From Arthrobacter horti (GTDB lineage Bacteria > Actinomycetota > Actinomycetes > Actinomycetales > Micrococcaceae): a stretch of 64,000 nucleotides of DNA. The notes under the pieces are model-generated. The model did not search any database, had not been told where the DNA came from, and saw only the letters and a program-made list of their open reading frames with translations. The position numbers and the translations under genes are program-made. Shown here piece by piece: positions 16,413 through 23,743 of this stretch (positions within the stretch are counted from its first letter, which is position 1; each line of letters opens with the position of its first letter). Location of the stretch: NCBI RefSeq assembly GCF_030731045.1, contig NZ_JAVALS010000010.1:1-64000 (forward strand), given 5' to 3'.

Positions 16413-17756
16413 TCAGACGGCCAGACGCTTGCTGTAGTCGAGCACCAGGACGGAGATGCCCATGACGATCGCGGAGGCCACGAAGTAGAGCAGTGCCCAG
16501 GTGTAGCCACCCGTGGCGCCCACGATGAAGCCCACGATGATCGGGGTGATCATGCCGGCGATGTTGCCGCTGAGGTTCATGGCGCCGCCCAGGACACCGG
16601 CGTTGGCGCGGCCGCCCAGGGTTGCCGGGACGGCCCAGAACAGACCCACCCAGCGGAGGAAGAACAGCACCACGGAGAGCAGGACCACGGCGGTGATCGG
16701 ATCGGCCACCACGGTCACACCGACCAGGCCGAGGGTGACCACCAGGGAGGAGAGGCCCAGCAGGGAGCGCATCACCTTATTGGTGTCGTGACCCTTGGCA
16801 CGGAGCTTGTCGGCCAGGGAGCCGCCCAGGATCTCACCGACGAAGCCGGCGCCGAAGATCACGAAAGTGGACCAGCCGATGGTGTTCAGGTTGAAGTGCT
16901 TGGCCTGGGACAGGTACAGCGGGCCCCAGGTGAGCAGGCCGTAGAACACGCCGTTGAAGCCGAACCAGCCGAGGCACATGGCCCAGAAGGAGCGGAACTT
17001 CAGGTACGGGAGGAGACCACGACGGGTGCTGGTGACGCCCTGCGCCTCAGCCTCGGCGTCTTCGGCACGGTGGGAGGCCTCGATGTACTCGGCCTCGGCG
17101 CCATTGACGGCCTTGTGGTCGCGGGGGTTGTCACGGACGTACCACCAGATGGCCAGGCCGAGGAGGACGGTGAGGATACCGGCGGTGACGAACGCCATGC
17201 GCCAGCCGCCCATCGTGGAAATCAGCCAGGTGATGAAGATGCCGCCCACGCCGGCGCCGAGCGGAGCACCGGCGTCGAGGATGGTGGCGCCGCGGCCGCG
17301 CTCCTTGGAGTGCATCCACAGGGCGTTGAGCTTGCCGCCGGACGGCATCACGCCGGCCTCGGTGATGCCGATGCCCATGCGGGCGATCAGCATCGGGATG
17401 AAGCCACCGGCCATGCCGGAAGCCGCGGTGGCAGCGCCCCAGCCGATGCAGGAAGCCGTGACGACCTTGCGCGGGCCGAAGCGGTCGATCAGCCATCCGA
17501 CCGGGACCTGCATGAGGGCGTAGGTCCAGAAGAAGGCGGACAGCAGCAGGCCCACCAGCTCGGGGCCGATGTTGAATTCCTTCTGGATGATGGGAAGGGC
17601 GACGGAGATCGAGCCGCGGTCGATGTAGTTCACGGAGACCAGCACCAGGAGAAGCAGGAACAGCTTCCATCGGACGTTGGTGGGCTTGGACTTGCTGCTC
17701 GAGGTCGAGTCAGGCGCCGCAGCGGTGCTTGCCGCGGTGTCTTGGGGAAGGGACAC
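16413..17756 (-). CDS. MFS transporter (anion:cation symporter family)
   Basis: A 447-residue, 12-helix major facilitator. A polar Ser/Thr-rich N-terminus (about 30 residues) is followed by NYIDRGSISVALP in helix 1, WLIDRFGPRKVV in the first loop (motif A) and a long cytoplasmic loop near 205-235. The NYxDR start and GWLIDRFGPR loop are typical of the ACS family that takes up organic anions such as hexuronates, phthalate or allantoate. It is probably the importer for the substrate of the downstream enzymes. It has the best promoter in the cluster, bracketed by three operator copies. Confidence 0.9.
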   Translation of the reverse strand: MSLPQDTAASTAAAPDSTSSSKSKPTNVRWKLFLLLLVLVSVNYIDRGSISVALPIIQKEFNIGPELVGLLLSAFFWTYALMQVPVGWLIDRFGPRKVVTASCIGWGAATAASGMAGGFIPMLIARMGIGITEAGVMPSGGKLNALWMHSKERGRGATILDAGAPLGAGVGGIFITWLISTMGGWRMAFVTAGILTVLLGLAIWWYVRDNPRDHKAVNGAEAEYIEASHRAEDAEAEAQGVTSTRRGLLPYLKFRSFWAMCLGWFGFNGVFYGLLTWGPLYLSQAKHFNLNTIGWSTFVIFGAGFVGEILGGSLADKLRAKGHDTNKVMRSLLGLSSLVVTLGLVGVTVVADPITAVVLLSVVLFFLRWVGLFWAVPATLGGRANAGVLGGAMNLSGNIAGMITPIIVGFIVGATGGYTWALLYFVASAIVMGISVLVLDYSKRLAV

Positions 17757-17822
17757 GAGGTCCTCCTTCGCTTCTTCGGGAAGGGCATGCCGGGCGCCGT
17801 GGGCCGGCCCGGGGAGGTCTAT

Positions 17823-17847
17823 TTGGGATCCCGCGTTGGGATCCCAA
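17823..17847. promoter_or_regulatory. Tandem operators O1 and O2 downstream of the transporter promoter
   Basis: Two copies of TTGGGATCCC, at 17823-17834 (ending GC) and 17836-17847 (perfect TTGGGATCCCAA), are spaced 13 bp centre to centre. They sit at and just after the expected transcription start of the MFS gene, where a bound GntR protein would block transcription. Confidence 0.78.
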
Positions 17848-17852
17848 AATCA

Positions 17853-17881
17853 AATATAGGTATGACCCCAGTCACAGTCAA
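17853..17881 (-). promoter_or_regulatory. Near-consensus promoter of the MFS gene
   Basis: On the minus strand TTGACT (17881-17876) and TATATT (17858-17853) are separated by exactly 17 bp. Operator O3 lies 3 bp upstream of the -35 box and O2 5 bp downstream of the -10 box. This is the strongest sigma-70-like promoter recognised in the window and an ordinary repressible layout. Confidence 0.75.
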
Positions 17882-17884
17882 GAC

Positions 17885-17896
17885 TTGGGATCCCAG
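17885..17896. promoter_or_regulatory. Operator O3 upstream of the transporter promoter
   Basis: TTGGGATCCCAG, matching 11 of 12 positions of the perfect palindrome, next to the -35 box. Its centre is 49 bp from that of O2, so DNA looping between dimers is conceivable. Confidence 0.75.
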
Positions 17897-17954
17897 AATC
17901 CAATATGACGGCCTGGCCCCTGACCCCACCGCACGCGGGCACTCCCGGAAACGC

Positions 17955-17988
17955 CGGAGGGCGCCCGTCCTCAGACAGGCACCCTCCG
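17955..17988 (-). terminator. Possible terminator after ino1
   Basis: Arms CGGAGGG and CCCTCCG with further partial pairing inside lie 25 nt beyond the ino1 stop, followed on the minus strand by GGCGTTT. Moderate strength. Confidence 0.45.
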
Positions 17989-18013
17989 TAGATCTTCCCA
18001 GTTCAGTGTGGGA

Positions 18014-19099
18014 TCAGCGCTCCCGCTCACCGCGGATGAAGGCCTCGACGTTCTCGCGGGCGGTGGTGTCGTCCACCTGCTCGGGCGGGGACTTCATGAA
18101 GTAGCTGGACGCGGAGAGCAGCGGGCCGCCGATGCCACGGTCCAGGCCGATCTTGGCGGCACGGATGGCGTCGATGATGACACCGGCCGAGTTCGGGGAG
18201 TCCCAGACCTCCAGCTTGTACTCCAGGGACACCGGAGCGTCACCGAAGTTGCGGCCCTCCAGGCGGACGAAGGCCCACTTGCGGTCATCCAGCCAGGCCA
18301 CGTAATCGGACGGGCCGATGTGCACGTCGTCGGCGCGCAGCTCGGCCTCGACGTTGGAGGTCACGGCCTGGGTCTTGGAGATCTTCTTGGACTCCAGGCG
18401 ATCGCGCTCCAGCATGTTCTTGAAGTCCATGTTGCCGCCGACGTTCAGCTGGTACGTGCGGTCCAGCGTGACGCCGCGGTCCTCGAACAGCTTGGCCATC
18501 ACACGGTGGGTGATGGTGGCGCCGATCTGGCTCTTGATGTCATCGCCCACGATCGGCAGCTTGGCCGCCTCGAACTTGGCGGCCCACTCCGGCGTGCCGG
18601 CGATGAAGACGGGCAGGGCGTTGACGAAGGCCACGCCCGCGTCGATGGCACACTGCGCGTAGAACTTGGCGGCCTCTTCACTGCCCACGGGCAGGTAGCA
18701 GACCATGACGTCCACCGCAGCGGCCTTGAGGGCGGCGACCACGTCCACCGGCTCCTCGGGGGCTTCCACGATCGTCTCGCGGTAGTACTTGCCCAGGCCG
18801 TCCAGGGTGTGTCCGCGCTGCACCGTCACACCGGTGCTCGGCACATCGGCGATCTTGATGGTGTTGTTCTCGCTGGCGCCGATCGCATCGGCCAGATCCA
18901 GGCCCACCTTCTTGGCGTCCACGTCGAAGGCCGCCACGAACTGCACATCGCGCACGTGATACGGACCGAACTCGACGTGCATCAGCCCCGGGATGGTGCT
19001 GCTGGGATCGGCGTCCTTGTAATACTCGACGCCCTGAACCAGGGATGCGGCGCAATTGCCAACACCGACGATGGCAACACGGATGGGATGTGACGGCAC
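18014..19099 (-). CDS. ino1: Inositol-3-phosphate synthase
   Basis: A 361-residue NAD-dependent synthase converting glucose 6-phosphate to 1D-myo-inositol 3-phosphate, the short actinobacterial form. Visible are [17 protein letters not shown] (NAD loop, 7-23), [24 protein letters not shown] and [12 protein letters not shown], all diagnostic. The product feeds mycothiol (with MshA) and phosphatidylinositol lipids. ATG at 19099 is preceded by AAGGAG. The 5' leader contains a hairpin ending just before the ribosome-binding site and a recognisable promoter, so the gene appears to be a single regulated unit. Confidence 0.96.
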   Translation of the reverse strand: MPSHPIRVAIVGVGNCAASLVQGVEYYKDADPSSTIPGLMHVEFGPYHVRDVQFVAAFDVDAKKVGLDLADAIGASENNTIKIADVPSTGVTVQRGHTLDGLGKYYRETIVEAPEEPVDVVAALKAAAVDVMVCYLPVGSEEAAKFYAQCAIDAGVAFVNALPVFIAGTPEWAAKFEAAKLPIVGDDIKSQIGATITHRVMAKLFEDRGVTLDRTYQLNVGGNMDFKNMLERDRLESKKISKTQAVTSNVEAELRADDVHIGPSDYVAWLDDRKWAFVRLEGRNFGDAPVSLEYKLEVWDSPNSAGVIIDAIRAAKIGLDRGIGGPLLSASSYFMKSPPEQVDDTTARENVEAFIRGERER

Positions 19100-19110
19100 G
19101 GAACTCCTTA

Positions 19111-19153
19111 GTCAGAACAGGGCTGCAGGCCCCCTCTCCGGCCCCGTTCTGAC
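19111..19153 (-). promoter_or_regulatory. Hairpin in the ino1 5' leader
   Basis: GTCAGAAC and GTTCTGAC pair, with GGGC/GCCC continuing inward past one mismatch, around a loop of about 17 nt. In the transcript the stem ends 2 nt before AAGGAG, so it could control access of the ribosome. The family of factor or ligand is unknown. Confidence 0.5.
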
Positions 19154-19214
19154 GGCCCCGGCGAGCAGCAGCGAGCGCGCCGGTTCCCCTCTTTCGGAGC
19201 CGGAGCGCTCAAGC

Positions 19215-19243
19215 AGTCTATCGAAAACGCCCGAGCGGTCAGA
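19215..19243 (-). promoter_or_regulatory. Predicted ino1 promoter
   Basis: Minus strand TCTGAC (19243-19238), 17-bp spacer, TAGACT (19220-19215), about 115 nt before the ATG. Confidence 0.45.
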
Positions 19244-19353
19244 AAACCGCCCGGCAAAGGGACAACACCGCACAGTCCGTTTTTAGTCCACCGTCCACAT
19301 CGTGGAACGCGGACGACGGCGGCACCCGCCTCGGGCGCGTCCGCTCGGCCTGG

Positions 19354-19394
19354 GGCGGACGACGGCGGCCGGTGGGCCGGCGTCGTCGTCCGCC
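19354..19394 (-). terminator. Terminator-like stem after the aldo/keto reductase
   Basis: Arms of 17 to 20 bases starting GGCGGACGACG pair imperfectly around a short loop, 10 nt beyond the stop codon. No T-run follows. Confidence 0.4.
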
Positions 19395-19404
19395 GTGGCG
19401 CCGC

Positions 19405-20457
19405 TCAGCCCTGCCGGTGCGCCTTGGGTGCCCAGCGGTTGATGTCCGACTCGACCGCGAACTCGTCGATGGCCTGCAGTTCCCCGGCCGTGAAGGCGAG
19501 GTTCTCCAGGGCGCCGAGGGTGTTCTCCAGCTGGGCGACGCTGGAGGCTCCCACAAGGGCCGACGTCACCGAGGAGCCCTTGGGCTGTTCGCGCAGGATC
19601 CAGGAGATGGCCATCTGCGCCAGGCTCTGGCCACGCCCGGAGGCGATGGCGTTGAGACCGCGCACCCGTGTCATCTTCTCGTCGGTGAGGGAATCGGCGC
19701 TGAGGAAGCGCGCCTGGGCCGCACGGGAGTCCGCCGGCACGCCGTCCAGGTAGCGGTCGGTGAGCATGCCCTGGGCCAGCGGGGAGAAGGCGATGCAGCC
19801 GGCGCCGACCTCGTCCAGGGCCTCATAAAGATTGGGGGAACCGTCCTCCGTCCAGCGGTTCAGGAGCGAGTAGCTGGGCTGGTGGATGAGGAGTGGAGTG
19901 CCGAGTTCCTTCAGGATCCGGGCCGCCTCCAGGGTCTGTTCCGGGGTGTAGGAGGAGATGCCGGCATAGAGGGCTCGGCCGGAGCGGACGGCGAAGTCCA
20001 GGGCTCCCATGGTCTCCTCGAGCGGCGTCTCAGGGTCCGGACGGTGGCTGTAGAAGATGTCCACGTACTCAAGGCCCATGCGCTTCAGGGAGGCGTCCAG
20101 GCTGGAGATCAGGTACTTGCGGGAGCCCCATTCCCCGTAGGGGCCCTCCCACATGTGATAGCCGGCCTTGGTGGAGATGACCAGTTCGTCCCGGTAGGGG
20201 CGGAAGTCCTCGGCCAGGTGGCGGCCGAAGTTGCTCTCCGCGCTCCCGGGCGGCGGGCCGTAGTTGTTGGCCAGGTCGAAGTGCGTGACGCCCAGGTCGA
20301 AGGCGCGGCGCAGGATGGCGCGCTGGGTTTCGAAGTTCTTGTCGTCACCGAAGTTGTGCCAGAGGCCCAGGGAGATGGCGGGCAGCTTCAATCCGCTGCG
20401 GCCCACCCGGCGGTAGGGCATGGTCTCGTAACGCTGAGGGGATGCAAGGTAGCTCAC
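19405..20457 (-). CDS. Aldo/keto reductase (YghZ-like)
   Basis: A 350-residue TIM-barrel NADPH-dependent aldo/keto reductase. The catalytic Asp and Tyr are in THFDLANNYGPPPG, the Lys in ISTKAGYHMW and the His in FYSHRPDPETP. The C-terminal SSVTSALVGASSVAQL is the NADP-binding segment. The length and N-terminus (YRRVGRSGLKLPAISLGLW) match the glyceraldehyde-3-phosphate reductase YghZ group. The start is GTG at 20455-20457, with GGAGGATGAG upstream; the longer frame has no family match. Monocistronic, divergent from the histidine kinase. Confidence 0.92.
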   Translation of the reverse strand: MSYLASPQRYETMPYRRVGRSGLKLPAISLGLWHNFGDDKNFETQRAILRRAFDLGVTHFDLANNYGPPPGSAESNFGRHLAEDFRPYRDELVISTKAGYHMWEGPYGEWGSRKYLISSLDASLKRMGLEYVDIFYSHRPDPETPLEETMGALDFAVRSGRALYAGISSYTPEQTLEAARILKELGTPLLIHQPSYSLLNRWTEDGSPNLYEALDEVGAGCIAFSPLAQGMLTDRYLDGVPADSRAAQARFLSADSLTDEKMTRVRGLNAIASGRGQSLAQMAISWILREQPKGSSVTSALVGASSVAQLENTLGALENLAFTAGELQAIDEFAVESDINRWAPKAHRQG

Positions 20458-20544
20458 CCGCTCATCCTCCCACCCCTCCCGCGAAACAAGCGGAAGGCGC
20501 AGGGGTCCCCGGTCGAGGAACGAGACCTGGGTGCGCCGAGAGCG

Positions 20545-20585
20545 CATTTAATCGCAGTCCAGCGCGGCACGACTGCGATCAAATG
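20545..20585. repeat. Intergenic palindrome (15-bp arms)
   Basis: CATTTAATCGCAGTC pairs with GACTGCGATCAAATG at 14 of 15 positions around an 11-nt loop, in the divergent gap upstream of the reductase and kinase genes. Confidence 0.65.
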
Positions 20586-20707
20586 GCGGTTCGCGGGAGG
20601 GCCGGGGCCGGCACCAGAGCGCCGCAGGGTGGATTCCTCTCCACCGCCCGGATGAACGCGTACCGATCGGCCGGTTTCGGCCTGTCCGCTCCCCTACGCT
20701 GAATCCC

Positions 20708-22042
20708 ATGATCAGCTCGCTTCAGGCTTCCTCGGATACCGCTCTCAGGAAGCGGCCACTCTCGGGAACCCCGGTCGGCTCCGGCTCCCGGCTCCGTGCC
20801 CCCTGGCTTCGTGCCTCCTGGCTTCTCTGGGCTCCGGGTGCTGCGGCACTGTTCGTGCTGATCGGCGCGTTCCCGGTGGAGGGGCACGGCTTCGACCGCA
20901 GCCTGAGCGTCACCATCGCCTTGAGCGCCGCTGTGGCGGCCGCGCCTTTGGCCCCCTGGACAGCACTGGCGTTCGCCGGGCTGACGGTGGCGGGACAGTC
21001 ATTGGGGGTTGTCCCGCCGCCGTTCGTCTCCGGGGTGTGGGCGTATGTGGCGATTCCGCTGCTGCTGTTCGTCACCACCCTCACGCAGCTGAAGCGCTCA
21101 GCGCGCACGACGACGGCGGGCCGTCCAGCGCCGTCGAACCTCCGGAAGGCCGCGGCGCTGCTGTCCGCACCGCCGATGTCGACCGCGCTGGCCGGCGTCG
21201 TCCTGTCCGCTCTGATCGCGGTCGCCTGCGTGGGAGACGTCACCTGGATGAACAACGTGCTTCCGTCGGCCTTCGGCTTCGGGCGGCTCCGCCTGGCCGT
21301 ATACGCGACATTCCTCTTCCTCTCAGCCGTGTGCTTGTGCCTCGCGGCATGGGGCGCGGCCTTGATAGTCCACCGCGCCGGGACGAGTGAGGCGGCTCAT
21401 CAGGAGGCCGAGGCGACAGTGCAAGCGCAGGCCGTCACCCTCGCACTGCAGAACGAACGCGAACGGATCTCCCGCGAACTGCACGACATCCTGGCCCATT
21501 CGCTCACCGTCATCGCCGCACAGGCGGACGGGGTCCGGTACATCGCGGCGACGGAACCCGAAACGGCCCAGGAGTCGGCGGGTGTCATCGCCTCCGTCGC
21601 CCGGACGGCACTCCGGGACGTGCGCCATCTCCTGGAATCCGGTCCTGACCAGGACGGACCCGCTCCAGGCCTCGAAGACCTGCCCGAGCTGCTGGAACGC
21701 TTCCGCGGCAGCGAGATGCCGGTCCGGCTGGAGCAGGACGCCGTCGTGCTGTCGCCCGCACAGCAGCTGGCGGTCTACCGCGTGGTCCAGGAGTCGCTCA
21801 CCAACGCGTTCCGCCACGGCCAGCGCGCGCAGGGCGCCCATGTGAGGATCTCCAAACATCACGACGGCGGGGTGGAGCTGGAGGTGGTCTCCGTGCTGGA
21901 CCCGGGGCGGGAACCGAAGTCCCTTGGGGAGCGCCGCGGCCTGGGCATCGCAGGGATGCGGCAGCGGGCGGAGGCCTTGGGTGGCTCCCTGCATGCCGGT
22001 CCCGCGGCGAGCCATTTCACCGTGACGGCGGTGCTGCCATGA
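20708..22042 (+). CDS. Sensor histidine kinase (HisKA_3/NarL type)
   Basis: A 444-residue membrane kinase. There are about five hydrophobic segments between residues 40 and 221, then a short linker and HisKA_3 dimerisation helices with phosphorylated H259 in RISRELHDILAHSL. The ATPase domain has ESLTNAFRHG (N box) and RRGLGIAGMRQRAEALGG (G box). No separate extracellular sensor domain is present, so the signal is probably sensed within the membrane. Its stop overlaps the response regulator start (ATGA). Confidence 0.93.
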   Translation: MISSLQASSDTALRKRPLSGTPVGSGSRLRAPWLRASWLLWAPGAAALFVLIGAFPVEGHGFDRSLSVTIALSAAVAAAPLAPWTALAFAGLTVAGQSLGVVPPPFVSGVWAYVAIPLLLFVTTLTQLKRSARTTTAGRPAPSNLRKAAALLSAPPMSTALAGVVLSALIAVACVGDVTWMNNVLPSAFGFGRLRLAVYATFLFLSAVCLCLAAWGAALIVHRAGTSEAAHQEAEATVQAQAVTLALQNERERISRELHDILAHSLTVIAAQADGVRYIAATEPETAQESAGVIASVARTALRDVRHLLESGPDQDGPAPGLEDLPELLERFRGSEMPVRLEQDAVVLSPAQQLAVYRVVQESLTNAFRHGQRAQGAHVRISKHHDGGVELEVVSVLDPGREPKSLGERRGLGIAGMRQRAEALGGSLHAGPAASHFTVTAVLP

Positions 22043-22725
22043 GCGACGCGAACCTCTCGGGGCCGAACCCACCGATCCGGGTGGCCCTGGTGGACGATCA
22101 GCCGCTCTTCAGCGCCGGGCTGAAGATGATCCTGCGCAGCCAGCCCGATCTGGAGCTGGTGGGCGAGGCGGTGGACGGCGAAGCGGCGCTGAGCATGGCA
22201 GCGGAGTTCCGCCCCGACGTCGTGCTCATGGACATCCGCATGCCGAAGCTGGACGGCATCACCGCCACGCGGCGGATGCTGTCCGGCGACGGGCCTCATC
22301 CGCAGGTGATCGTCCTGACCACCATCCAGCACGACGAGGCCGTGGTCCGCGCCATCCAGGCGGGAGCCGCCGGCTTCCTCACCAAGGACACCACGCCGGA
22401 GTTCCTGCTCGCAGCCATTCGCACGGTCCATGCCGGGCACAGCGTCATGGCCCCGAAGGCGAGCAACGAGCTGCTGCGGGATTATCTGACGCCCCCGGAG
22501 GCGGACCATTCGGTCCTCGACGGATTGAGCGAGCGCGAGCAGGAGGTGTTCCTGGCCGCGGCGCGCGGGCAGAGCAACGCCGAGATCGCGGCGGGCCTGT
22601 TCCTGGGCGAGGCCACCGTGAAGACCCACATGGGGAACATCCTCACCAAGCTCCGGCTGAAGAGCCGGATCCAGCTGGTCGCGTTCGCGTACGAACACGG
22701 CCTGCTGTCCACGAAGAGCTCCTGA
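22039..22725 (+). CDS. LuxR/NarL-family response regulator
   Basis: A 228-residue regulator. The receiver domain spans about 13-130, with acidic D19/D20, phospho-acceptor D65 in VVLMDIRMP and K in FLTKDTTPEF. The LuxR helix-turn-helix spans about 163-222 (LSEREQEVFLAAARGQSNAEIA, with KTHMGNILTKL as recognition helix). Translationally coupled to the kinase, it is the cognate partner. No binding site can be named; the secreted protein 21 nt downstream is the obvious candidate output. Confidence 0.95.
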   Translation: MSDANLSGPNPPIRVALVDDQPLFSAGLKMILRSQPDLELVGEAVDGEAALSMAAEFRPDVVLMDIRMPKLDGITATRRMLSGDGPHPQVIVLTTIQHDEAVVRAIQAGAAGFLTKDTTPEFLLAAIRTVHAGHSVMAPKASNELLRDYLTPPEADHSVLDGLSEREQEVFLAAARGQSNAEIAAGLFLGEATVKTHMGNILTKLRLKSRIQLVAFAYEHGLLSTKSS

Positions 22726-22746
22726 ATCCACCACCGAGAGGCAATC

Positions 22747-23655
22747 ATGAAGACAAGGAATTGGGGCCTTGGAATCCTGGCACTGGGAGCGGTCGCGGCC
22801 GTGACCGCCGGGACGATCGCCCCGCACAGCGATGCAGTACCCGGGCCACAAGCATCCCAGGCGGCATTCGAAAGAGTCGAGCCCGCAGCCACGGCGAAGC
22901 CCGGGGTGATGGATGAGGTCATGAACCTCATCCAGGAACCGAAGGCGGTGTTCGACGCGCGGATGAAGGTCAGCTATGCCTGTATGACGTCCGCAGGCTT
23001 CCCTGGATTCGCGGGTAGCGGGCAAGCCGACCAGTTCAATGACATGACTTCGTCGTTGTACGGATTCAGCGCACTCACCGTCCAGCAAGCTCGGCTGACC
23101 GGCTACGAAACATCCGCGGGCAGCGAGTCAGGTGTCCGGACGACGTCCGATCGGTCCATGCTCAAGGCATATCTGGGGATTGATCCGGCAGATGCCGGAG
23201 GCGTCACACCGGACTTCTCCAAAGGTTGCCGTGGCGAAGGCCTGATGGCCGTGTACGGATTTACGAATGTGGACCGTGCGCTGGGCGCTGGTATGGAAAT
23301 CGTGATGCCTGCGACTCACTCCGCCCACCAGGACCCCGCCATCGCGGAGTCCTTGCAGGCATGGTCCGCGTGCATGAACGAGTCCGGGTACCCAAACCTG
23401 AAGGCCCCCAGCAACGCCTATTCGGTCGCGATCAACGCGACGATATCTGCCGGCGACGTCTCTTCTCCGCCCGAAGCCCGCAAACTCGCCGTCGCCGACG
23501 TCACCTGCCGTGACAAGACCAACCTGGTTCCCCGCCTGGACGAGGTCCTGGCCCGCTACCTGACCACCGCCGTCGAACAGCACGCCAGTGAGCTGGCCAA
23601 GGTCACAACCATCCGCGAGCAGGCGTCCGCCCGCGCGGCGTCGTTGTCCAAGTAG
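22747..23655 (+). CDS. Secreted four-cysteine protein of unknown function
   Basis: A 302-residue protein with an N-terminal signal sequence (KTRNWG, hydrophobic to about residue 24; cleavage probably near SDA). There is no lipobox. The mature part has four cysteines in YACMTSAGF, SKGCRGEG, WSACMNESGYP and VTCRDKTNL. Two W/Y-x-x-CM motifs followed by Gly are typical of a broad group of actinobacterial exported proteins with no assigned role. It follows the response regulator by 21 nt with GAGAGG as ribosome-binding site, so it belongs to that operon. Confidence 0.75.
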   Translation: MKTRNWGLGILALGAVAAVTAGTIAPHSDAVPGPQASQAAFERVEPAATAKPGVMDEVMNLIQEPKAVFDARMKVSYACMTSAGFPGFAGSGQADQFNDMTSSLYGFSALTVQQARLTGYETSAGSESGVRTTSDRSMLKAYLGIDPADAGGVTPDFSKGCRGEGLMAVYGFTNVDRALGAGMEIVMPATHSAHQDPAIAESLQAWSACMNESGYPNLKAPSNAYSVAINATISAGDVSSPPEARKLAVADVTCRDKTNLVPRLDEVLARYLTTAVEQHASELAKVTTIREQASARAASLSK

Positions 23656-23661
23656 TCCCTT

Positions 23662-23722
23662 CGCGAGAAGCCACGTACGCACGGTCCCAGCCGAAAACAC
23701 TGTGCATACGTGGCTTCTCGCG
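23662..23722. repeat. Long palindrome (21-bp arms)
   Basis: Arms beginning CGCGAGAAGCCACGTA pair at 20 of 21 positions around a 19-nt loop, between convergent genes. G-U pairs would lengthen the RNA stem. The end motif CGCGAGAAG recurs at 3491-3559. It could end both transcripts. Confidence 0.78.
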
Positions 23723-23743
23723 GGGAAGCGCCGGAGAGAAGCG

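Larger units (their letters stand above)
19100..19404. other. 305-bp intergenic region between ino1 and the aldo/keto reductase
   Basis: It holds the ino1 leader with a stem near its ribosome-binding site (19109-19155), the ino1 promoter (19215-19243), a GC-rich stretch, and a terminator-like stem (19354-19394) after the reductase gene. No small gene was seen. Confidence 0.6.

Noticed and set aside
16371..18104. 577-codon plus-strand frame over the MFS gene
   Set aside because: Antisense shadow with high His/Asp/Gln and no motif.
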